From positions 1 to 64,000 of the forward strand of contig CAXRDE010000003.1 of NCBI GenBank assembly GCA_964229355.1: a stretch of DNA of 64,000 nt. The letters run 5' to 3'. Shown here one piece after another: positions 43,656 to 52,251 of this stretch (position 1 is the stretch's first letter; every line of letters starts with the position of its first letter). The position numbers and the translations under genes were made by a program. This DNA comes from CAXRDE01 sp964229355. Its GTDB lineage: Bacteria > Cyanobacteriota > Sericytochromatia > UBA7694. The notes beneath the pieces were generated by a model. It ran no database searches, was not told where the DNA came from, and saw only the letters and a program-made list of their open reading frames with translations.

Positions 43656-44057
43656 TTAATGCTGATGGTAGCGCTGGTGCAGCTTCATATTATAGACATG
43701 GGCCGCGACAATACTTAACGCACCGACAATGGCAAGGGCGGGTTCGTAAGCTTCCCAGGCACGACTCAGACCAATGCATAAAATCCCTAAGACCAATACA
43801 GGAAAAGCCTGTTTCTGACCGTGGTGTCGTGCACCACTCGCCACGCTGTAGGTAGCCAGGACCACCGAAAAGACGAGAAATACCGTTTCTAAACCTTCAT
43901 TCATCAGAAAGCCCAGACCAAACAGCGGTAAAATCGCCAGTAGAATAGGCTGCAGGGCACAGTGTAAAGCACAGGCAAAAGAAAGGGTTGCGCCGAGTTT
44001 ATCCCACGCCAGGGAGAGATGCTGTGATTGAATCGGGAAACGGTATTGAATGGACAT
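43656..44057 (-). CDS. MerC-domain membrane protein
   Basis: The 133-residue protein has four hydrophobic helices and the MerC signature FACALHCALQPILLAILP with two cysteines in the first helix. The second cysteine pair of classical MerC is not evident. MerC carries Hg(II) or other soft metal ions inward; chromosomal homologues without mer genes, as here, are of unclear role. It precedes the barrel gene by about 50 bases. Confidence 0.83.
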   Translation of the reverse strand: MSIQYRFPIQSQHLSLAWDKLGATLSFACALHCALQPILLAILPLFGLGFLMNEGLETVFLVFSVVLATYSVASGARHHGQKQAFPVLVLGILCIGLSRAWEAYEPALAIVGALSIVAAHVYNMKLHQRYHQH

Positions 44058-44133
44058 GGCTCAATGATAACGTGAAAAGCATTTAAACGCAAATGGGTTG
44101 CATTAAAAATTTTTACGTTTTTTTTATCTCGCT

Positions 44134-44166
44134 TTGACAACTTACGATCCCCCTTTCTTTTAAACT
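44134..44166 (+). promoter_or_regulatory. Candidate promoter of the baeRF gene
   Basis: A perfect TTGACA at 44134-44139 is followed by AT-rich sequence with TAAACT at 44161-44166, but the spacing (21) is long. The -10 is uncertain. Confidence 0.3.
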
Positions 44167-44215
44167 TAAATTATTAATATAGACCACGCCTAACCATCGT
44201 GAAATGAGGTACTCC

Positions 44216-45211
44216 ATGCTTTACCTTGATCATTTGCTGCAATTAGCGGATCACCAGGAAACCCCTGCGGTTTCTTTATTTTTACCTACCCACGCCGCTA
44301 TGGCCCATGACCAGGATAAGAACCACCTCAAAAAAGCGCTGGATCAGGCCAGAGTCTGTCTCGTAGAGCACCTCTCTGAGACAGAAATCAAAGATTTTCT
44401 GCAGCCCGTGGAGCAATTGTTTAAGGATGCGTCCTTCTGGAAGAACCTCCGCCATGGGCTTGCGATTTACCGTGGACCAGACTTTTTAAAATGGATTCGC
44501 ACCCCCTACCCCTTACCCTATCGCGTGGTGGTCAATAGCCACTTTCATGTGTTGCCACTCATTCCTTATTTTGAGCAATGTCAGCGTATTTTCGTGTTGG
44601 ACTTGACCGTTGATACACCGACCCTTTACGAAGCCAATGCTTTTTATATGCAACCCGTGTCTCTCCCCCATGCTTTGCCATCTTTAAGCCATACCGAAGA
44701 TTTTCAAGAGCTGTGCAAAACCCTAACCCCCTTCTTGCAGAAACAGAATAGCCCTTTAATTTTAGCGGGTTCTTCAGAAGATTTCCGTCATTTTTTAGCA
44801 CACTGCCACTATCCGCAACATGCCCACCTCCCTTTTACAACACCTCAGGGAGGCTGGAAAAACCCTCAGTTGGCGCTGCACACCGCCTTGCAAGCTCAAT
44901 TGCAAAGCATTTTAGACGATATTCGTCAGTACGCACTAGAAGAACTCAGACAACAACAAAACACGGCCACGACCCTGAGTAACATGCGAGAAGTGGCCAA
45001 TGCCGCCTACAATAGCCGGATTGCAGCACTCTTTGTACGGCCCTTTCCAGAGGAAACCGAAACCGTTCTTACCGAACAAAACCTTGCAGTGGGCCAGGAA
45101 CTGGTGAACCTGGCCGCTACTCACACGGTTTTGAATGGCGGTAAGGTGTATACCCTTCCCCAGGATACGTTGAACGCCCAAACTCCTGTGGCGGCAATTC
45201 TTCGGTACTAG
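44216..45211 (+). CDS. baeRF3-type (release-factor-like domain) protein
   Basis: The protein opens AVSLFLPTHAA and continues with SFWKNLRHGLAIYRGPDF, FHVLPLIPY, then a region like the Rossmann-type eRF1-related domain (PLILAGSSEDF). These match the bacterial archaeo-eukaryotic release-factor family (baeRF), suggested to act in ribosome rescue or translational stress. GAGG six bases before the ATG at 44216 favours it over the ATG at 44204. About 331 residues, no signal peptide. Confidence 0.7.
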   Translation: MLYLDHLLQLADHQETPAVSLFLPTHAAMAHDQDKNHLKKALDQARVCLVEHLSETEIKDFLQPVEQLFKDASFWKNLRHGLAIYRGPDFLKWIRTPYPLPYRVVVNSHFHVLPLIPYFEQCQRIFVLDLTVDTPTLYEANAFYMQPVSLPHALPSLSHTEDFQELCKTLTPFLQKQNSPLILAGSSEDFRHFLAHCHYPQHAHLPFTTPQGGWKNPQLALHTALQAQLQSILDDIRQYALEELRQQQNTATTLSNMREVANAAYNSRIAALFVRPFPEETETVLTEQNLAVGQELVNLAATHTVLNGGKVYTLPQDTLNAQTPVAAILRY

Positions 45212-45243
45212 ACTTATCTGTTCACGGTTTGTGCACAGATTGC

Positions 45244-45249
45244 TATACT
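45244..45249 (+). promoter_or_regulatory. Extended -10 box directly before the amidotransferase gene
   Basis: TGCTATACT (box TATACT at 45244-45249) ends 7 bases before the ATG at 45257. There is no Shine-Dalgarno, so transcription would begin at or next to the start codon. TTCACG at 45221-45226 is a possible -35 at 17 bases. Confidence 0.5.
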
Positions 45250-45256
45250 GATAGAC

Positions 45257-45979
45257 ATGAAAACCCTTTATCTCATCGATATTCTAGACGATCCCGACCA
45301 TCATTTTGAACAGGTCTTTCAGCGTTTTTTAGACACTGAAGAACTGTCTATTCCTTATTATCGTGTTGACGGACTGCACCCTAAAACCCATTACACCCGC
45401 GTCTTAGAAAGCCAACCCACAGGGGTTATTATTTCAGGCTCACTCCAATCCGTCTACGACCGTGCCCCCTGGATGTTGGCCCTTGAGGAATTTATTCGCG
45501 AATGCCATCGTCAGGATATCCCCGTGCTGGGTCTGTGCTTTGGACACCAGATCATTGCTTCGGCCATGGGCGGAACCGTGGAAACCTTAAGAAGTTGGGA
45601 GTTTGGTGTGCACCCTGTCTTTTTGCAGCACACTGCAAAAACCCACCCCTGGCTCAAAAACATCCCTCCCCAATTCGACACCATCCAGGTGCACCAGGAT
45701 CATGTGAGTCAGCTTCCGCCAAAGGCCCAAAGTCTGGCAGCCTCTGAAAAAACACCCCACCAGATTTTCGCCCTGGACCGTTTGATGGGCGTTCAATTTC
45801 ACCCGGAGTACACCGTCGACATGCTGCACACCATCATTCGCAAGCGCCATCAAAAGTTTGTTGACAAAGGCCCCTTTACCTCTGATGTGCACCTGCAAGC
45901 CGTGGCACAACACTGGACATTACCCGAAACGCCACGGCAAATCTTGAAAAACTTTTTATTGGAACTGATCTCCCCATGA
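45257..45979 (+). CDS. Class I glutamine amidotransferase (GMP-synthase-like)
   Basis: The 240-residue protein has the nucleophile elbow GLCFGHQ (Cys94) and the His-Glu of VQFHPEY, hence a complete catalytic triad. It is a stand-alone domain such as those near purine or gamma-glutamyl metabolism; the acceptor is unknown. The message is probably leaderless. Its stop overlaps the moaD start (ATGA), which links it to molybdopterin genes by cotranscription. Confidence 0.85.
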   Translation: MKTLYLIDILDDPDHHFEQVFQRFLDTEELSIPYYRVDGLHPKTHYTRVLESQPTGVIISGSLQSVYDRAPWMLALEEFIRECHRQDIPVLGLCFGHQIIASAMGGTVETLRSWEFGVHPVFLQHTAKTHPWLKNIPPQFDTIQVHQDHVSQLPPKAQSLAASEKTPHQIFALDRLMGVQFHPEYTVDMLHTIIRKRHQKFVDKGPFTSDVHLQAVAQHWTLPETPRQILKNFLLELISP

Positions 45980-46218
45980 TTCAAATTCTTACCTTTGCCC
46001 AACTCAAAGAACAGCTTCAAACCCCCTGCTGGCAGAGCCCCTTCAAGCACAGCACTCTGGCGCAGTTACAGCAGCAGTTAATACGCGACTTTCCTGAAGC
46101 GAAAGCCGTTATTGAGAGCAGTCGCTTTGCCGTCAATCAAAACTATGCCGAAAACCTGAATATGACAGTGGGATCCCAGGATGAAATCGCCCTCATTCCC
46201 CCGGTCAGCGGAGGATAA
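45976..46218 (+). CDS. moaD: Molybdopterin synthase sulfur carrier MoaD
   Basis: The 80-residue ubiquitin-fold protein ends in PPVSGG; the terminal diglycine is adenylated and made a thiocarboxylate. It supplies sulfur to precursor Z together with MoaE, which is encoded next (start 46220, one base after the stop). No molybdoenzyme is in the window. Confidence 0.9.
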   Translation: MIQILTFAQLKEQLQTPCWQSPFKHSTLAQLQQQLIRDFPEAKAVIESSRFAVNQNYAENLNMTVGSQDEIALIPPVSGG

Positions 46219-46219
46219 C

Positions 46220-46642
46220 ATGACAACACGTGTGGATATATGGGAGCGCCCGCTGTCGCTTGATTACGTCATGGATCAGGTATCTGCTCCCCATGTGGGT
46301 GCCATTTCTACGTTTTCAGGTATTGTACGCAACCATAATTTAGGTAAAGCGGTCCGCTACTTGGAATACGAATGCTATGCACCTATGGCAAAAAAAGAGA
46401 TGGAAATCCTTCGCGAACAGGCCCTGCAACAATGGCAACTGCATGACATAGCCATGGTCCATCGGGTGGGACGTTTGGACATTGGCGAGTCGGCCATTGT
46501 GATTGCGGTAGCCAGCGCTCACCGCGAAGACGGTCTGGCAGCCTTAAAGTACACCATTGACACCCTCAAAGCCACCGTTCCAATTTGGAAAAAGGAATAC
46601 TGGGAAGATGGTTCAATGTGGCTAGAGAATTGCTGTGGCTAA
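46220..46642 (+). CDS. moaE: Molybdopterin synthase catalytic subunit MoaE
   Basis: The 140-residue protein has GAISTFSGIVRNHN, HRVGRLDIGE and the active-site KATVPIWKKEYWEDG with the catalytic lysine. It inserts two sulfurs from MoaD thiocarboxylate into precursor Z to make molybdopterin. GGAGG lies just before the ATG. Its 3' end overlaps the convergent mtaB by 21 bases. Confidence 0.92.
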   Translation: MTTRVDIWERPLSLDYVMDQVSAPHVGAISTFSGIVRNHNLGKAVRYLEYECYAPMAKKEMEILREQALQQWQLHDIAMVHRVGRLDIGESAIVIAVASAHREDGLAALKYTIDTLKATVPIWKKEYWEDGSMWLENCCG

Positions 46643-47929
46643 GGCCACTTCCTGCTCTGGATCCACCGCCGTCACCCGCACGGAAACCAACTGATTGCGG
46701 GTTAGCGCCTCTGCTCCCGCCTCGGGGTGTACATGAACACGCAGATAGTGGGGAGTGTAGCCTTTGACTACCCCCTCGCGGCTAATGGTTTCCACCAAGA
46801 GCTCTACCTCTTGATCCACCCACTGATTCATCCACTCGGTCTTTAAGCGGTGATCCAGTTGTAACATCTGCTGAACCCTTTGATTTTTAGTCTCTGCATC
46901 AATATGGTCTTTCATAAACGCAGCACGGGTTCCAGGGCGTATAGAAAAGGGGAAGACGTGGATTTTATGAACCCCCAGCGCCTCCATCAGGGAATAAGAG
47001 GCCTCAAAATCCGCCTCACTTTCACCCGCAAAGCCCACAATCATGTCCGTGGTCAAGGAAATATGAGGAATGGCAGCTTTTAAGCGCTGAATGGTATCCA
47101 GAATGGCTTGTCGGGTATCGCGGCGACGCATACGCTCCAAGACCGTATCGGAGCCACTCTGAATGGGCAGATGCAAATAAGGCGTAATCCGCGGAGAATC
47201 TTTGAGGGCCGCAATCATGGCTTCGCTGATTTCGTGGGGATCAATCGAACTTAAACGTACCCGATGGATCTCTGTTTCTTGATTAATGCGGTGTAATAAA
47301 CGGTCCAGCCCATGCTCGCCGTGTTCATGACCGTAGGCCCCCAGATGGACACCCGTTAAAATCGCCTCTTTATAACCCAACTCATGGGCTGCCTGCAAAC
47401 GACGGATGACTTCGTCTTCGGGCAAACTTCTCACGGTCCCGCGGCGGGAGGGAATAATACAAAAAGCGCAGGACTCAAAACAGCCGTCGGTGATTTTTAA
47501 ATTCAGCCGCGTGGTTTTAGACTCACTCACCGGGGGAAAGTAATAGTCAAACTGAGGGTGGGGGGCTTCGCCTAAAAATTGCTGTAGTTGCTCCACCAGA
47601 TTGTCTTTGTGTAAATTGGGCACAAAGAGATCGGCCACTTCTTGCATGCCAGGATGTCGTTCCAAAGCGCGTCCAGCACAGCCCGTCACCACAATCTTTG
47701 CTTCAGGATTCCGGCGCTTGGCCTGGCGCACCATTTGTCTGGATTGACGTTCTGCTTCCAGGGTGACCGCACAGGTGTTCACAATATAGATATCGGCAGG
47801 CTGGCGAAAATCCACAAGGGTCCAACCACTTTCCAAACTGTGTTGGCGGTAGGTGGACTCTTCGGCCTGATTGACACGGCATCCTAAAGATAAAAAAGCA
47901 ACGGTACGGGGGGGAGAGAGTGTTTTCAT
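46622..47929 (-). CDS. mtaB: tRNA t6A37 methylthiotransferase MtaB
   Basis: The 435-residue radical-SAM methylthiotransferase has the N-terminal cluster cysteines (LGCRVNQAEE, NTCAVT, VTGCAGR), the radical-SAM CFESCAFC with IPSRRGTVRS, and a C-terminal TRAM domain. The sequence RVNQAE in place of MiaB's KMN places it in the MtaB group, which makes ms2t6A on the product of TsaD (encoded at 23523). It is the last gene of a minus-strand string. Confidence 0.9.
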   Translation of the reverse strand: MKTLSPPRTVAFLSLGCRVNQAEESTYRQHSLESGWTLVDFRQPADIYIVNTCAVTLEAERQSRQMVRQAKRRNPEAKIVVTGCAGRALERHPGMQEVADLFVPNLHKDNLVEQLQQFLGEAPHPQFDYYFPPVSESKTTRLNLKITDGCFESCAFCIIPSRRGTVRSLPEDEVIRRLQAAHELGYKEAILTGVHLGAYGHEHGEHGLDRLLHRINQETEIHRVRLSSIDPHEISEAMIAALKDSPRITPYLHLPIQSGSDTVLERMRRRDTRQAILDTIQRLKAAIPHISLTTDMIVGFAGESEADFEASYSLMEALGVHKIHVFPFSIRPGTRAAFMKDHIDAETKNQRVQQMLQLDHRLKTEWMNQWVDQEVELLVETISREGVVKGYTPHYLRVHVHPEAGAEALTRNQLVSVRVTAVDPEQEVALATAIL

Positions 47930-47970
47930 GCCCCCTATTTTAACACCCTCACCCGTTGGATTGCACCTGA

Positions 47971-48819
47971 TTAGAAATCTTTAATTTCAAAGTCCAGATT
48001 GGGCAATTTTTCTTTAAAGTCTTCCAGGTTCACTTTATTCTTCTCTTTGCCTTCCACCTCAGGGCGTTCAAAGGCCCTGGCATAAATGCGGGTGGTCAGT
48101 TCAGAGTTTGGCCCCAGGTTACGGGGACCGCTGCTCCAGCGTAGCGCCAGGTTTTCAATTTGAGCATCGTCGTAGCCCAGCTCCACCGCTTTTAAGGCCA
48201 CCTGGTAAAAGCGAGCGTGGTATTGAAGCGCCTGACGGGTGTCCCTGGCAATTTTAATCCACTTGGGAATAACGGCCACGCCAGGAGCCAAAGCTTGTGC
48301 CTGAGAAAAACTCGCCACAGCCTGTGCTGCGAGCTTATCAGTGTTTTGTAGTGCGCGAATGCGCAGACCAATATGGGCATATTCAGGGCCATACTTAATC
48401 AAATCTTGAGGAAGCAGGCGCTCAGAGATAACGCCTTTTTGCTTCACTTTTAACACCGAGCTCTCGACGTCATAATCGCTGCTAATTTCGTTGATCGCCG
48501 TGAAGCGGGCACGCACAATCTGATACTGCTGAATGCCTTTTGAAAGGAATTGGCTGGCACGCTCGTTACCCACAGAGTAAGAAGTCCGTGATAAGGGATA
48601 CTTGGCTTTAAGCCGCTGTTGCTTTTCAGCTTCTTCCTGACGCTCCGCTTCGGTAGGAGCTGGCGCTTCTTCCAGCGCATCTAAACTACTTTGACCGTAG
48701 ATCCCGGTTTTACCCAGCTTCTTTTCCTGGGCCAGACCGGCCTGTGCAAAAATCGAGGCCGCCAAAAAACTGGTTCCTAAAACGCCCAATACACAGCGAT
48801 TTAAGTGACGATGTACCAT
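47971..48819 (-). CDS. Periplasmic hypothetical protein
   Basis: A signal peptide (cleavage near GLA-QE) is followed by a charged linker rich in Glu/Gln/Ala and a mainly helical domain that resembles TPR-type repeats (AVASFSQAQALAPGVAVIP). I recognise no family. The ATG at 48819 directly precedes the signal. It lies 39 bases after the metallo-hydrolase gene at 48859, probably in one operon. Confidence 0.65.
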   Translation of the reverse strand: MVHRHLNRCVLGVLGTSFLAASIFAQAGLAQEKKLGKTGIYGQSSLDALEEAPAPTEAERQEEAEKQQRLKAKYPLSRTSYSVGNERASQFLSKGIQQYQIVRARFTAINEISSDYDVESSVLKVKQKGVISERLLPQDLIKYGPEYAHIGLRIRALQNTDKLAAQAVASFSQAQALAPGVAVIPKWIKIARDTRQALQYHARFYQVALKAVELGYDDAQIENLALRWSSGPRNLGPNSELTTRIYARAFERPEVEGKEKNKVNLEDFKEKLPNLDFEIKDF

Positions 48820-48858
48820 AATCTTACTTACTCCTATCGCTCCCATCATACCCAAAAT

Positions 48859-49683
48859 TTAAGGGGACGGCAACTGATCTAAATTCAACTGTAAACCCTC
48901 TCGGGCCAAATAACTCGCCGCAAAAATTTGCTGAGCTTCAGCTTCCATCTGCGCCAACATACCATCATGATGAGAGGGATCATGATGATACAGCATCACT
49001 TGCTTGACATGGGCCTGTCGGGCCAGGTGCGCCGCAGTCAGGTGGGTGCTGTGCCCCCAGCCTTTTTTTTGCAATAACTCATCGGGGGTATATTGGGCAT
49101 CAAAAATCAACAGGTCGGCCCCCTGAGCAAACGCTACCAAATGTTCAGGAATTTGGTCATGGGTGTACTCCATGTCGGTGGCAAACACCAGGGTTTTACC
49201 CCCTTCTTCGATACGGAACCCTAAAACGCCACCTGGGTGATGAAAACGCGCAGTGGTAAGGGTGGCTCCAGCAATCTGAAAAGTAGTTTCATCCAGCTCA
49301 CGGTAGTCCAGGGTCGCTTGCATGGCATCCAGCGTCACCGGAAAAAAGGGAGCCTTCATTTGTTGCGCCAAAATATCCTTGAGACGATAGTCGGGGTGTC
49401 TGGGCCCATAAATAGAAAGATGGTGTTGGGCCAAATAAGCGGGTGCAAAAAAGGGAAAGCCCTGAATATGATCCCAGTGGGCGTGAGAGAGCAATACATG
49501 GAAGTGTGTGGCCTGTGCAGAGCAATGCTCACCAAAGCGCGCTAAACCCGTGCCCGCATCGAGCAGTAGCTGCGTCTGATCTGATAAGGTCACCTGTACG
49601 CATGATGTATTGCCCCCCACTTGAATCGTCTCAGCACTCGATACTGGTGCCGAGCCGCGCACGCCCCAAAACTTAACCCGCAA
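48859..49683 (-). CDS. Metallo-beta-lactamase-fold hydrolase (copy 1)
   Basis: The 274-residue protein begins KFWGVRGSAPV and has GGNTSCV, the metal site LSHAHWDHIQG, a TDMEY motif and the final GHST histidine, as in the RNase Z/phosphodiesterase-like group of small metallo-hydrolases. It begins with TTG, but AAGGAG seven bases upstream supports it. It shares the same layout with the gene at 49809 throughout, so the two are tandem duplicates. The substrate is unknown; a cyclic-nucleotide or phosphodiester is possible. Confidence 0.82.
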   Translation of the reverse strand: MRVKFWGVRGSAPVSSAETIQVGGNTSCVQVTLSDQTQLLLDAGTGLARFGEHCSAQATHFHVLLSHAHWDHIQGFPFFAPAYLAQHHLSIYGPRHPDYRLKDILAQQMKAPFFPVTLDAMQATLDYRELDETTFQIAGATLTTARFHHPGGVLGFRIEEGGKTLVFATDMEYTHDQIPEHLVAFAQGADLLIFDAQYTPDELLQKKGWGHSTHLTAAHLARQAHVKQVMLYHHDPSHHDGMLAQMEAEAQQIFAASYLAREGLQLNLDQLPSP

Positions 49684-49746
49684 AAAACCGCTCCTTGTTT
49701 AGCCATACTTTGACAATATTTCAGCCATATTATTGCCTCTCATTGA

Positions 49747-49775
49747 AGCACATCCAGCTTGATATTGGATGTGTC
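49747..49775 (-). other. Hairpin in the spacer between the two metallo-hydrolase genes
   Basis: An 8-bp stem (CACATCCA/TGGATGTG, 49749-49773) with a 9-base loop has no T-run. Downstream on the minus strand a nine-codon ORF (MAEILSKYG) with AGAGG ahead of it ends just before the ribosome site of copy 1. Both could be chance. Confidence 0.3.
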
Positions 49776-49808
49776 CCCTGACATACTCCACGCTATCGGG
49801 GGCAATTT

Positions 49809-50627
49809 TTAGAGACGAAAAGAGTCTCTTTCTTTGGCTAAATAGGTTTCTGGGAACACCTGACGTGACTTTGCCTCTATTTCTTGTAGCGTCACATCAC
49901 TATGATCAGGATCATGGGAAAACAGGTAAAGCTTTTTCACCTGTGCCCTTTGCGCCAGTTGGGTTGCCACCTCATAATGACTGTGCCCCCAGCCACATTT
50001 AATCCCGTATTCTTCAGGCGTATATTGGGCATCAAAAATGAGCGCGTCTGCCTCATGGGCAAATTGGATCAGGTGAGGGGGCAATGCTTCAGCGGTATAC
50101 TCCATATCGGTAGCATACACGAGCACTTTCTCACGAGACACAAGCCGAAATCCCAAAACACCCCCCGGATGATTAAAGGCGAGACTCTGAATCGACACAT
50201 CGCCAATTTGAAAGCTTTCTTCAGCAATGGTAACAAAATCCACTTTAGCGCGCACCTGGTCAAGGCTCACCGGGAAATAAGCACTGTTCATTTGTTCCCG
50301 AATCACTGACTCGAAGGAGCGATCCGCTTTGTTGGCTCCGTAAAACGTAATGTGGTTACCGGGATAATTCAGCAGACTAAAAAAAGGAATACCTTGAATA
50401 TGATCCCAATGGGTGTGGCTGAGCAACACATGAATCCGCTGATGATCATGGATGTCTTGTGCCAGACGTGCTTTAGACAGCATGCGAATGCCGGTCCCTG
50501 CATCAAGGATAATAAACTCCCCCTGCTCAGACACCACTTCCACACAAGAGGTATTTCCCCCCACACCCATCGCTTCAGCCCAGGGTGTGGGAATCGAGCC
50601 TCTTACCCCCCAATATGTTATGTTCAC
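49809..50627 (-). CDS. Metallo-beta-lactamase-fold hydrolase (copy 2)
   Basis: This paralogue of the 48859 gene has TYWGVRGSIPTP, GGNTSCVEV, the metal site LSHTHWDHIQG, TDMEY and GHSHYEV. The GTG at 50627 overlaps the stop of the Yip1-type gene as GTGA, which argues for this start over a TTG at 50645 and for coupled translation. The product has 272 residues. Duplication followed by divergence suggests two related substrates. Confidence 0.82.
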   Translation of the reverse strand: MNITYWGVRGSIPTPWAEAMGVGGNTSCVEVVSEQGEFIILDAGTGIRMLSKARLAQDIHDHQRIHVLLSHTHWDHIQGIPFFSLLNYPGNHITFYGANKADRSFESVIREQMNSAYFPVSLDQVRAKVDFVTIAEESFQIGDVSIQSLAFNHPGGVLGFRLVSREKVLVYATDMEYTAEALPPHLIQFAHEADALIFDAQYTPEEYGIKCGWGHSHYEVATQLAQRAQVKKLYLFSHDPDHSDVTLQEIEAKSRQVFPETYLAKERDSFRL

Positions 50628-51184
50628 AACAAAGATGCCCCCCAAAACGCGATTTGTAAACCACCCAATACCACCCCGGAAAACAGCAAAGCTCCCACCA
50701 GAAACAAGGTCATAACGAGAGCCCCCAGGGCTTTATCCAGACTAAACGACTCACTCAAAGCCAAAAGATGACTCAATAAAGTTAACGCCCAAAAGACCAG
50801 CACCATCGCCCCAATCACAGCCAGTGTTTGTCCTGGCTTTCCCGCCTGTTGCGCAAACACTTTCAATAGCGGGTAAAAGATGAGCGGCGCACTGGCAAAT
50901 CCCGTGGCTGCCAAGACGTGCTGAATACGCCCTTTGCCCCCAAAAATATCAGAGGCAAAATGAAACAAAAGTGAGAAAAACCACCAGGACAGCAGCGCCT
51001 GTCCCCAGGCCAATACCAGGCCAAGTCCCAATTGTTGGCCATTCCAGCCCGATGCCATGGCAAAAACACTCAGGGTCGTCACGCACAAGATCACCAGCGC
51101 CCCCTGCCACCAGGGCGCGGCAAAAGATGCTCGGGACTGAAAAACCGATGGCTGAAACAACGTATAATAAAGGGTTTGTAACAT
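50624..51184 (-). CDS. Yip1-family membrane protein
   Basis: The 186-residue protein has five hydrophobic segments and the Yip1-type pattern (FQPSVFQSRA start, then HFASDIFGGKGRIQHVLAATGFASAP). Bacterial Yip1 proteins are of unknown function. The gene lies 35 bases after queA and is coupled to the metallo-hydrolase gene that follows. Confidence 0.75.
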   Translation of the reverse strand: MLQTLYYTLFQPSVFQSRASFAAPWWQGALVILCVTTLSVFAMASGWNGQQLGLGLVLAWGQALLSWWFFSLLFHFASDIFGGKGRIQHVLAATGFASAPLIFYPLLKVFAQQAGKPGQTLAVIGAMVLVFWALTLLSHLLALSESFSLDKALGALVMTLFLVGALLFSGVVLGGLQIAFWGASLL

Positions 51185-51219
51185 GACTGATGATTTTCTC
51201 TCGTTTTCTTAGTATAGCA

Positions 51220-52251
51220 TCACAATAAAAGCATCGCATCGCCAAAACTATAAAAGCGATAAGTCCTTTCAATCGCCGTATTGTACAGCTCCATCATTTT
51301 ATCTCGCCCAATAAATGCCGATACCAACATGAGTAGACTCGATTGAGGCAAATGAAAATTGGTAATCAGGGCATCAATACTTAAAATCTCTTGCCCCGGA
51401 TAGAGAAAGAGACGGGTACTGTCCTGATCTGCCTGATACTTGCCATATTTGCGATACACCGACTCAAGGGTACGGGTGGCCGTGGTCCCCACAGCCACAA
51501 TGCGCTTGCCACTGGAGCGCTGTGCATTGAGCAGTTGGGCGGTGGCTTCAGGCAATACATAATGTTCACTGTGCATGGGGTGCTCGGTGATGTTTTCGGT
51601 ACGCACCGGCATAAAAGTGCCAATCCCCACGTGCAGGGTCAGGGGAGCAAAATGAATACCTCGCTCCACAAGGGCTTGTTTGTAAGCCTCACTAAAGTGC
51701 AAGCCCGCCGTGGGCGCCGCCACAGAGCCTGTGGGACCTTCGAAAATGGTCTGGTAACGATCCGCATGAGACGCCCGGGATTGAATATAGGGCGGATAGG
51801 GAATTTCACCGTGCTTTTCAATCCACGTCCAAAACCCCTGGGGACAAGAAAACTGTAAGACCACATGCCCGGCGTCCAGGGTTTCTAGCACCTCGGCCTC
51901 CACCCCCTCCTCAAATAGAAAGGTGTAGCCCACTTTGATGCGTTTGCTATTTTTCGCCAGAGCTTCCCAACGCAAGGGAGCAGACTCATGCAGCAGCAAA
52001 AACTCAAAGGAGGTACCGGTGTGCGATTTTTGGCCAAAAACCCGCGCAGGGAAGACCTTGCTATTGTTCACCACCAGTACATCGCCAGGCTGAAGATAAT
52101 CGTGTAGCGCATCAAACAGGGTATGTTCCAAATGATCGGTCTGCCGGTTGTACACCATGAGCCGGGATTTTTCCCGCTGTTGTGCAGGCGTCTGGGCAAT
52201 CAAGTGCTCTGGCAAATGATAATCATAAGCCGCTAATTCGAGGTCTTTCAT
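51220..52251 (-). CDS. queA: S-adenosylmethionine:tRNA ribosyltransferase-isomerase QueA
   Basis: The 343-residue enzyme starts AAYDYHLPEHLIAQ and contains DVLVVNNSKVFPAR, AAPTAGLHFS, HVGIGTF and LITNFHLPQSSLLMLVSAF. It transfers the ribosyl group of SAM to preQ1 in tRNA on the way to queuosine. Its ATG overlaps the SpoIID gene stop by 4 bases. No other queuosine gene is in the window. Confidence 0.95.
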   Translation of the reverse strand: MKDLELAAYDYHLPEHLIAQTPAQQREKSRLMVYNRQTDHLEHTLFDALHDYLQPGDVLVVNNSKVFPARVFGQKSHTGTSFEFLLLHESAPLRWEALAKNSKRIKVGYTFLFEEGVEAEVLETLDAGHVVLQFSCPQGFWTWIEKHGEIPYPPYIQSRASHADRYQTIFEGPTGSVAAPTAGLHFSEAYKQALVERGIHFAPLTLHVGIGTFMPVRTENITEHPMHSEHYVLPEATAQLLNAQRSSGKRIVAVGTTATRTLESVYRKYGKYQADQDSTRLFLYPGQEILSIDALITNFHLPQSSLLMLVSAFIGRDKMMELYNTAIERTYRFYSFGDAMLLL

